Positions 34,310 to 43,400 of a DNA stretch of 62,921 bases are shown piece after piece; position 1 is the stretch's first letter, and each line of letters opens with the position of its first letter. The position numbers were made by a program, and so were the translations under genes. Source of the stretch: Xenorhabdus bovienii (lineage in GTDB: Bacteria > Pseudomonadota > Gammaproteobacteria > Enterobacterales > Enterobacteriaceae). The notes under the pieces were generated by a model that was not told the origin of the DNA, made no database searches, and saw only the letters and a list, made by a program, of their open reading frames with translations. Where the stretch lies: positions 1-62,921 of the forward strand of contig NZ_JANAIF010000021.1 in NCBI RefSeq assembly GCF_024721015.1. The letters are read 5' to 3'.

Positions 34310-35764
34310 ATGAAATTTAAGTATCTATTTATATTTTTCAGTTTTATATTCATAAATATTTCCTATGCAGCAACTGAATCGACCGGGAATGATGCCTTAG
34401 AAAAGCAGCTCGTTGAGTATATGAACGTTGGCAAGATCCCAGGGTTGTCAATAGTTATTTTAGATAGCAAAAAAGACGCAAAATTTATTTTCCTGGGCAA
34501 AGAAAGGATGAACGCTGATAAAAACATTGATGGAACAACCCTGTTTGAATTAGCGTCAACCAGTAAGGCGTTTACTGGGTTTATAGCAGCAAGGTTAATT
34601 GAGGAGGGAAAAATAAAGGGTGATACTAAGGTTTCATCAATTTTACCTGCTCTGTCATTCTACTATGATAGTAAACCGGTCGAAGTTACATTTTTGCAGT
34701 TATTACATCATACATCCGATATTCCATTTTCAAGTATCGATTTTGTCTACGGCGGTCAAGATAATACGTCTCTGGCAGATATGCTCAATAAGATCGACAA
34801 GATTGAACTCCAGAGTGTGCCTGGAAATAGTCACTCCTACTCAACCATTAATTATGGCATCGCAGCCAGAATGATGGAAATCGTGACGCAAATGTCTTAC
34901 CAACAACTATTACAGACCTATGTTTTAGCGCCGTTCAACATGAACCAGACCTCTGTAGAGGCTTTTGTTGAAAACAAATCTACAGGCCATCAAATAAGTT
35001 ACCTTGCACCCAGACCGTATAATGCGCCTTTTGTTGTAGCCAATGTTCCTGCCGGATATATTCAAACTAATGCTATAGATATGGAAAAGTGGCTGCGTTT
35101 TCTGAGTGGTGATGATTATCCAGCATTAGAGCACGCTAAAAAACGGATGTTTACGCCAGATAAAGCGGTGGTGACAAACGAAGGGAATAACAGTCACTAT
35201 GCAATGGGATGGTATGTTAATGGAGAGAAGATATTCCATACTGGCATGAACCCAAGCTTTTCTAGTTTTGTTGGTGTTAATGTGGGTTCCGGCGCCGCAG
35301 TTGCTGTCATGGCCAATGTAAATAGCAATGTGACTTTTGCTATTGGCGAGCAGATATTAGATCAACTTTCTTCAAATCAACAAATATTAAAATTAACTTC
35401 TCCCGATGACGTTAAGTTATTTGATTCATTTGATCGTGTTTTTTTAATTATAAGCCTGATTGTTTTACCCTTTATTCTATTGATTGGTTTTAGAATTTAT
35501 CGAAATATTTTCGTGAAAGAAAGAGAGAGTTTTTCCAAGAAAAATCGTTTTATTCTAATTTCATTAATTATTTTTTGTATGTTTTGTACCGTACTGAGTC
35601 TCATTTTGCCGATGGCAATATTAAATATTTCCTGGAAAACATTTGTTATCTGGATGCCTGGTAGCTTTTTATTGATGTATACACTTTTAATTTTCAGCTT
35701 ACTGGCAAGTATATTTAATTGCTCAATTATACTCGTTCGCCGCATTCAGTTTGCTAAGGAATAA
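34310..35764 (+). CDS. Periplasmic prodrug-activating peptidase, ClbP/XcnG/ZmaM type
   Basis: I chose the ATG at 34310, which begins directly with a signal peptide (F-K-Y-L-F-I-F-F-S-F-I-F then S-Y-A-A); an upstream in-frame ATG inside the MATE gene adds an unlikely leader. The 484-residue protein has an S12 (class C beta-lactamase-like) domain with S-x-x-K at Ser83-Lys86, catalytic Tyr177 and H-T-G at about 310. Three hydrophobic helices lie at the C-terminus, roughly residues 380-484. That combination is specific to prodrug peptidases that remove N-acyl-D-Asn from colibactin, xenocoumacin and zwittermicin precursors in the periplasm. Family and topology support are strong; the substrate is inferred from the Asn-specific starter NRPS next door. 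Confidence 0.92.
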   Translation: MKFKYLFIFFSFIFINISYAATESTGNDALEKQLVEYMNVGKIPGLSIVILDSKKDAKFIFLGKERMNADKNIDGTTLFELASTSKAFTGFIAARLIEEGKIKGDTKVSSILPALSFYYDSKPVEVTFLQLLHHTSDIPFSSIDFVYGGQDNTSLADMLNKIDKIELQSVPGNSHSYSTINYGIAARMMEIVTQMSYQQLLQTYVLAPFNMNQTSVEAFVENKSTGHQISYLAPRPYNAPFVVANVPAGYIQTNAIDMEKWLRFLSGDDYPALEHAKKRMFTPDKAVVTNEGNNSHYAMGWYVNGEKIFHTGMNPSFSSFVGVNVGSGAAVAVMANVNSNVTFAIGEQILDQLSSNQQILKLTSPDDVKLFDSFDRVFLIISLIVLPFILLIGFRIYRNIFVKERESFSKKNRFILISLIIFCMFCTVLSLILPMAILNISWKTFVIWMPGSFLLMYTLLIFSLLASIFNCSIILVRRIQFAKE

Positions 35765-35930
35765 TCCAGAAATAACCCTTTAATACGTTCAGAAACAATC
35801 TAAAAAATCAATATGATCATATTATAAAAGCCAGGTGATATCTAAAATTTAAAAATCGGTCATTTTAAAAATAACGCTTCATAAATCACATATGAAATTT
35901 TAAATTTAAACAAACAAATAGGTTATAAAA

Positions 35931-38900
35931 ATGTCTTGCGGTAATAAATTATATAGTATGACAAGGATCCAGAGAGGTATATGGGCTACAGAAGAAAAAT
36001 ACCAAGGGACGGGTATGTTCAATATTGGTGGCACCTGTAGCGTCGAAAAGAATCTGGATTTAGTTAAGTTACGCGATGCAATCATACAGGTTATTAGAGA
36101 AAATCAGTGCTTAAATTTTGTTCTGAATAATGAAGTTCCCCCAAAGCTTGTGATTTCAGAACGAACCGAATTTATGATAGGAAAATTCGATTTTAGCGCG
36201 AATGACAAGCCCGATGACGCATTTGATCAGTGGCGTCATCAAGTATTGTCTGCTCAAATGCAAACGGATTCATCACTATATGACTTCTCCGTCTACAAGG
36301 TCACTGAAAGAAAATATGGTTTTTTGATTAAGTTGCATCATATTATTGCTGATGCGACAACCATGCAAAATATGATCAGCAGAATTTGTGAATGCTATGA
36401 AAATAGCGTTAATAACAAAGAAGATGCAAAAATTGTTGAAGACGACCAACAGTACTTTCTGGACAGAGAAGAAAAGTATCTTTCAAGCCACTCTCACTCT
36501 AAAGATAGCGAATACTGGCAATCAGCGCTTTCTAATCTGGATGGGGGTACTCACTTTATTCTGGGAAATAAAAGCTTAGCCACCGCTGCAAAGAGGAAAG
36601 TCTATAATATTCCCAATCGAGTATCCGATCATGTGAAGGCGCTTGCCTCCCTATGCGGTTGTTCGGAAAGTTCGATATATCTTGCTGCATTGTACCTGTT
36701 ACTGGGAAGGTTTTCGGGGCAGGAAACGTTGACCGTTGGCATGCCTTTGCATGGTAGAAAAAAGACTGACTCTCATCGAAACTCAATGACGGTATCTACA
36801 ATTGCCTTGCAATGTGAGGTAGATGAGGAGCAATCATTTGAGGATTTGTTACACCAAGTAAGTAAAAACACCCGAGAAGCTTACCGGCATCAGCGATTCG
36901 ATTATTCAGATCTGCTTAAAACTGTCAGTAATAATAATGAAAGAAGCGAAGAGATTTTTGACGTAAGTTATAACTACTCAAATACAAAATATGAAATAAC
37001 GCTGGAAAACTTACCTTTGATTGTCGAGGATATATTTCCCGGTGAACAGCAATATTCTATACAGTTTCTCGTCAAAGAGCTGTTTAATGAAAAGATCACA
37101 AAAATATATTGTGACTTCAAAACAAACGAATATTCTGAACAGCAAGTAGATTCTATCATCGACCAATTCATAGTAACCTGCGAACAGGTCTGCCAATTCC
37201 CGTCGCGTAAACTGGTCGAATTCGATTTAGTGAGTCAGAGTCAATTAAAAGAAATTGAATCGGCTAAATATAATGCTGCGCGTACTCATCTGACTGTCAT
37301 CGAGCTATTTAATCAAACGGCGTGTACTAACCCAGAACGTGTCGCGGTGATAGAGGGTGACACTGAAGTTACTTATGCAGACTTGCAGTATAAAGTGAAT
37401 GCAATCAGCAGTAAGCTTAAAGAATATGGCATTTCGACAGATTCTCGTGTCGCCGTATTATTACCAAAAAGTTCGCTGCAAATTGCAGCACTGCTGGCCA
37501 TTATGCATATTGGCGCGACTTATGTTCCGCTGGAACGGGATTTACCGGACGAAAGAATCGCGTACATACTCAATGATAGTCTGTGTAGTTTAATTTTATG
37601 TCCGACAGAATGGGCATCATCTTTACCTGAGTATTTTCCTCATTATGACCTGACCTCACTACAGACGAGCGACGGGATTTACCCGGAAACGGTGCCCTGT
37701 GAATGCCAGAGTGAAACAGCGGCTTATTTGATATATACATCAGGTTCAACGGGCTTGCCTAAAGGTACCGTTATTCGTCAGGCTGAATTAGTTAATTATT
37801 GTCAGTGGGCGGCTAAGACTTATTACCCTGAAAAATCAGATGTCGCCGCTTACTACACACCGCTGACGTTCGATCTGACAGTCACCTCTATCTTCCCGCC
37901 ATTGCTGGCCGGTGCAGCAATTAAAATCTATCGGGAAAGTACTAACTTTGTACTGAGCGAGATTATTCATGATAGCAAAGCGACAGTCATCAAATGTACG
38001 CCTTCGCATTTGCAGGCCATCAAGCATGAAAATATAGAGCGACACTGTTCTGTGCGCCGGTTTGTTGTCGGTGGAGAAAGCTTAAAAGTGGAAGTAGCGA
38101 GCCACACTGATACGCAGTTTCATGGAAAAGTCGAAATATTAAATGAATATGGGCCTACCGAGACAGTGGTTGGTTGTATGATCTATAAATATAACCCCTG
38201 CCATGACAAGGCCATCTCTGTTCCAATTGGTATTCCGATAGACAATACTCAAATTTATATTTTAGACAAACATGGCAGACATTGTACACCGTATATCAAA
38301 GGTGAGATTGTTATCGCAGGTAATGGCATATCGGCGGGATACTGGAATAAAGAAGAACTGACCAGAGAGAAATTCGTAACAGATAAATTTCATCCTAGTC
38401 AACGGTCTTATTTATCAGGCGATTTAGCCTACCGAGATGCGACAGGAAACATCATCTATATCGGAAGAATAGATAAGCAGATAAAGATTAGAGGACATCG
38501 TATTGAGCTGGATGAAATAGAGAGTCGGTTGTTAAAGCACGAACTCGTCAAAGATGCTGTGGTTCTGGTCGATGAAATCGAAAGTGGCTCTGCGTTATTG
38601 AAGGCTTTCATCGTGGCTGATGATAAGAAAACGGCCAGCAAGCCTCTGCTTTCTGACTATTTATCATCCTACCTTCCTGCTTATATGGTTCCTCAATATT
38701 TCAAATTTATCGATGAAATACCTTTAACATTTAATGGTAAAGTGAATACCGATGTTTTATCTCAGATTAAATTTGAGGTTGAAGAAATTGATGATGAGAT
38801 AGAGAACAGTGATATTGAAAAAAGTGTACTCGATGAATTTAAGCATATTCTGCGTTGCGAAGAGCTAACCGTAAACAGTAATTTCTATCAATACGGTGGT

Positions 38901-40397
38901 GATTCGATTAAGGCCATTCAATTAGTCACACTTTTACAAAGAAAAGGCTTAGTGGTAAAAGTGAAAGATATTTTTCAGTCACCGACACCAAGAGCATTAT
39001 GCCGACTCATTAATGATAGAACCCCTGTATCTTGTGAAGAGGAAGACATTGAAGTTAATGAGTTTGCTTTAACACCCATTATGAAATGGTTTACTGGTTT
39101 AGGTTTAGATAGAAAAGATATCTACCATCAAATGTTGACTCTGAAAATATCCAGTCAACTGGATAATTCAGATCTTGAAAAAATATTCAATAGACTTATC
39201 TCTTCTCATCCGATATTGAATACGTATTTTGATGAAAGTAGTCGTAAGTTATTGGTTAAAGACAACGACAGCTTAGTAAAAATTGATGTGCTGGATGTGA
39301 TTTGTTTCGAAGAGAAAGAGAGTATTGTACGAAATAGATTGAATGAAACAGAATGGCCTCAAACACCTTTATTTCAAGCGGTTCTGTTACGGAAAGAGGG
39401 CGAACAGGAGCTGATGGTTTTTGCCCATCATTTGGTTGTGGATGGTGTGTCATGGAGGGTTTTACTTGATGATCTCAACCTATTAGCCAGCCAACGGGTT
39501 CAGGGAAAAACGCTCTCTCTGCCAAAACCAAACAACCGTTTTGCCAAGTGGGTTAGTCTGGTTGAAGATCATTATCGTGATCTTGATGCTGATGAACAGT
39601 CTTACTGGCAAGCACAGAGCCGTTCGACAGCGCTTGCAGACATCGCTAAATACTTTTCAGAAAAGCCGGAAATAAAGTATTTTAATGCCAACCTGACGAC
39701 CAGGGATCAGGGGCAATTTTTGCAGTTATGTTCCTCAATGAAAATCAAGCCGAATGAATTATTCTTTGCAATTTTTACTTATGCGTTATTTAAACAGTTC
39801 GACAAAAATAATTTTACGGTTGAATTAGAAGGTATTGGTCGAAGCTTACATTCCAGCGATCTCGATCTAAATAGAACGGTAGGCTGGTTTACCTCAATTT
39901 ATCCTCTGGTTATTGATTGCAACAAAGATATTATCAGCCATATCAAGCAAGCTAAGGAAAGATTACGTGCAGTGAAGGATAATGGTATGGGATATCAATC
40001 TATTCGCTACAGCCCTACAGGAAGTCAATACGAATATGAACATAAGTTACCCAGATTTAATTATCTTGGGGACTTTGATCAAAGCGAGACAACCGATCTG
40101 ATCCAAATAAAATCGATTCATCCCAATATCATCTCACATGAAGATAATCTATATACAGACCTGTTGGACTGTAATATCTACTGGGAAGGTTCTTGCAAAG
40201 TCAGCATGAGCTACCTGAATACGCATGTGAATGAAAGTGATATCACCAATATCACTAATACCCTGCGAGATACGCTTGAATCTCTACTTAATCTGGAAGA
40301 CCAATTATATCAGCGTGTATATACATTGACTGACTTCCCGACTATTTCCTTATCATCCACAGAGCTTGAAGACTTAGTCTCTCAATTATCTATATAA
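35931..40397 (+). CDS. Starter NRPS: C-A(Asn)-PCP-E (ClbN/XcnA-like)
   Basis: In this 1488-residue protein the C domain (about 10-425) has H136-H137-I-I-A-D-A, with Ala in the usual Gly place. The A domain (455-950) has the Stachelhaus residues D-L-T-K-V-G-E-V-G-K, read from A4, A5 and neighbouring loops, which fits asparagine. PCP Ser992 is in Y-G-G-D-S-I. The E domain (1045-1470) has H1166-H1167-L-V-V-D-G and the epimerase-type R-T-V-G-W-F-T and F-N-Y-L-G segments. It should attach a fatty acyl group to Asn and epimerise it, giving N-acyl-D-Asn, the prodrug leader removed by the neighbouring peptidase. The start follows an AATAGG box. The domain order is that of ClbN and XcnA. Confidence 0.93.
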   Translation: MSCGNKLYSMTRIQRGIWATEEKYQGTGMFNIGGTCSVEKNLDLVKLRDAIIQVIRENQCLNFVLNNEVPPKLVISERTEFMIGKFDFSANDKPDDAFDQWRHQVLSAQMQTDSSLYDFSVYKVTERKYGFLIKLHHIIADATTMQNMISRICECYENSVNNKEDAKIVEDDQQYFLDREEKYLSSHSHSKDSEYWQSALSNLDGGTHFILGNKSLATAAKRKVYNIPNRVSDHVKALASLCGCSESSIYLAALYLLLGRFSGQETLTVGMPLHGRKKTDSHRNSMTVSTIALQCEVDEEQSFEDLLHQVSKNTREAYRHQRFDYSDLLKTVSNNNERSEEIFDVSYNYSNTKYEITLENLPLIVEDIFPGEQQYSIQFLVKELFNEKITKIYCDFKTNEYSEQQVDSIIDQFIVTCEQVCQFPSRKLVEFDLVSQSQLKEIESAKYNAARTHLTVIELFNQTACTNPERVAVIEGDTEVTYADLQYKVNAISSKLKEYGISTDSRVAVLLPKSSLQIAALLAIMHIGATYVPLERDLPDERIAYILNDSLCSLILCPTEWASSLPEYFPHYDLTSLQTSDGIYPETVPCECQSETAAYLIYTSGSTGLPKGTVIRQAELVNYCQWAAKTYYPEKSDVAAYYTPLTFDLTVTSIFPPLLAGAAIKIYRESTNFVLSEIIHDSKATVIKCTPSHLQAIKHENIERHCSVRRFVVGGESLKVEVASHTDTQFHGKVEILNEYGPTETVVGCMIYKYNPCHDKAISVPIGIPIDNTQIYILDKHGRHCTPYIKGEIVIAGNGISAGYWNKEELTREKFVTDKFHPSQRSYLSGDLAYRDATGNIIYIGRIDKQIKIRGHRIELDEIESRLLKHELVKDAVVLVDEIESGSALLKAFIVADDKKTASKPLLSDYLSSYLPAYMVPQYFKFIDEIPLTFNGKVNTDVLSQIKFEVEEIDDEIENSDIEKSVLDEFKHILRCEELTVNSNFYQYGGDSIKAIQLVTLLQRKGLVVKVKDIFQSPTPRALCRLINDRTPVSCEEEDIEVNEFALTPIMKWFTGLGLDRKDIYHQMLTLKISSQLDNSDLEKIFNRLISSHPILNTYFDESSRKLLVKDNDSLVKIDVLDVICFEEKESIVRNRLNETEWPQTPLFQAVLLRKEGEQELMVFAHHLVVDGVSWRVLLDDLNLLASQRVQGKTLSLPKPNNRFAKWVSLVEDHYRDLDADEQSYWQAQSRSTALADIAKYFSEKPEIKYFNANLTTRDQGQFLQLCSSMKIKPNELFFAIFTYALFKQFDKNNFTVELEGIGRSLHSSDLDLNRTVGWFTSIYPLVIDCNKDIISHIKQAKERLRAVKDNGMGYQSIRYSPTGSQYEYEHKLPRFNYLGDFDQSETTDLIQIKSIHPNIISHEDNLYTDLLDCNIYWEGSCKVSMSYLNTHVNESDITNITNTLRDTLESLLNLEDQLYQRVYTLTDFPTISLSSTELEDLVSQLSI

Positions 40398-40414
40398 AAT
40401 TTGGTTATTAATTT

Positions 40415-43400
40415 ATGACAGATTCATTTGATATTGCCATTGTTGGCATGGCTTGTAATTTTCCTGATGCAAAAACCCCCGAAGAGTTTTGGCAAAATCT
40501 GATTTCAGGCAAGGAAAGTATTAAAAAATTCCCCCATGAAGAGTTAATAAAAAGCGGTTACAAAGAGGAGGAGATAAACGATCCCAACTTTGTCGCCGCT
40601 AAAGCGGTCCTCGATGATTATAAGTCTTTCGATAACAATGTATTCGGCTATCTTAAAGATGAAGTGGATAAGATGGATCCCCAATGCCGGTTACTGCACG
40701 AGTGCTGTTGGCATGCATTAGAGGATGCGGCCTATGCTCCGAGTCATAGCCGTGAAAGGATAGGGCTGTTTGCCGGTGCGGCATCTAACATCCCCTGGAT
40801 TTCAAACTTGCTTAAACAAAAGCTTACGCCTGCCGAAACGTTTGATATCGTAAACTGGAACCTGCCTGAATCAATCATTACCAGGACGGCCTACCGATTA
40901 GGCCTGAATGGTCCCGTAATGGCGATTCATACGGCGTGTTCAACGTCGCTAGTTGCCATTCATACGGCATGTCAGTCTATTCTAAGTGGTGATTGTGATT
41001 TAGCGTTGGCAGGGGGGGTATCAATTACCCTGCCTCAAGAGTCTGGCTATCTGTATCAGCAGGGAATGGTTCGTTCTGCCGACGGTCATTGCCGTCCTTT
41101 TGACATCGATTCGAATGGTACGGTGGGGGGGAGTGGAGCCGGTATTCTCCTGTTAAAACCGTTAGACAGGGCTTTGGAAGACAATGATCACATACACGCG
41201 ATCATAAAGGGTTCGGCAATCAATAATGATGGTCAGCGCAAAGTCGGCTTCACCGCACCCAGCGTAGAAGGGCAGGCAGAAGTTATTTCGAGTGCTCAAA
41301 TGCTGGCGGGAGTAGAAGCCGAAGACGTTAGCTACATTGAATGCCACGGAACAGCAACCGAAATTGGCGATCCTATTGAAGTTTCTGCCTTGTCACGAGT
41401 GTTCCGAAATTCCGGCAATGTCTGCTGGTTGGGGGCAGTGAAAAGTAATATTGGCCATTTAGATGAGGCAGCGGGTGTTGCTGGCGTGATTAAGACGGTC
41501 ATGTCACTGAAGCATAAGCAGCTAGCACCGACGCTTCACTATCACCAGCCAAACGATAAGCTTCACATAGAAGAAACGCCGTTTAAAGTCGTAGATAAAC
41601 TCATGGACTGGTCTGTGCCGGCTAACGAAAAGCGCATTGCCGGCGTGAGTTCTTTCGGGATTGGAGGGACTAACGCCCATATCGTGCTCGCTGAAGCCGA
41701 TAAGCAAGAAGCGCTTCATGAAGATGAATACCCTAACGTCTTCTTGATATCCGCTGAGACACCTGCCGCGCTTAATCATAATCAACAAAATATCCTTACT
41801 GCGCTTCGATCCTCACAAAAACACAGATTGTGTGATATTGCCTATGTGCTACAAGAGGGGAGAACCCACCACCGTTACCGTAAGGCTTTTGTGGGTTCAA
41901 ATATTCAAGAGATAGGTGAAGCACTGGAAAAGGTCACCGTGAACCCAACGAAAGCAAAAGATTCGGAACGTCATATTGTATTTATGTTGCCAGGACAAGG
42001 TGCACAATATACAAATATGGCGTTGTCATTGTATGAAAAACATGCGGTATTCCGCTCGCAAGTTGATCGCTGCTTGACGATAGTTTCAAGGTATCTTGGT
42101 CAGTCATTGAAAGAAAAATGGTTTCACAATGATAAGGTCAATTATCTCAGTGAAACGCAATATGCACAGCCGGCAATTTTCATTGTTGAATATGCACTGG
42201 CTAATTGCTTAATTGAAGCGGGTATCAAGCCCTCGGCCTTATTAGGTTATAGTTTTGGGGAGCTGGTTGCAGCCACAATTGCAGAAGTATTCACATTAGA
42301 AGATGCACTAAAATTTGTCGTTAAACGGGGGCAGCTGATGCAGAGCCTGCCTACCGGTGCCATGCTGAGTATTCCGCTTCCGGCGTCAGAGGTATTAGCA
42401 CTTTGCTCTGGCGGTATCGTTGTCGCTGTAGATAATAAAGATTCCTGCATTGTTTCATCTGATGAAAAATCAATTGAGGAATTTTCCCAGATATTAAAGA
42501 AAAAACGTATCTTAACAACCCCGATCAAGTCTAAGCACGCCGCTCATTCTCAGGCTATGGCGGCGATAAATAAACAACTGTTGCGGGTACTTTCGGGTTT
42601 CACATTAGGTGAACCTAAAACTCCTATTATTTCATCAGTTACCGGTGAGGAACTGACCGCCGCCGAGTCAACATCAATTCAATATTGGGCTGACCAGGCG
42701 GAAAAAACAGTCTGTTTTATTCGCGGTCTGGAAAATATTCTCAATAATAAGTCTTGTGTATTCATTGAAGTCGGAGTGGGAAGAGATCTCGTTAATCTCG
42801 TCCGCCGATATGTCCCCCAAGATGCTTCACAGTCGATCATACAATTGCTGCCTGAGGATAATAAAGCGCAAACTCAGCCGTATTTATTCTGGTCTGGGTT
42901 AGGCAAAATATGGCAACAGGGAATTCAGATACAATGGCGAAAAGTTAGCATCGCACAAGATTGTAGGCGTATATCACTACCGGGTTATGCTTTTGAAAAA
43001 AGTGTTTTCTGGCCCAAAAACGCCAATTTCTTGAGCTTATTTTCTGGCATTCAACACGTAGAGAAAGATCAATTTTGTATTAAAAAGAATGACAATATGT
43101 CAGATTGGCTTTATCAAGCCGCTTGGCAGCAACATATTTTGCGATCTACAAAGCCAGTGGAATGCACAAAATCGGTGCTAATCTTCAAGCTTGGCTCTTC
43201 TAATGATCAAAGTACAACCTTTGAAAAAGCATTATTAAATCATTATCAAAAAGCGGTTCGAGTTAAGGTTGGCTCCGAATGCGAGCTAGAAATTGAAGCA
43301 CTGAGCACCCTTCGCTGTCTAAACTATGACGACTACAAAAATCTCTTTGATTTGCTCAATAATAACGAAATCTCGATAGAAGAAATGGTCATCGATTGTA

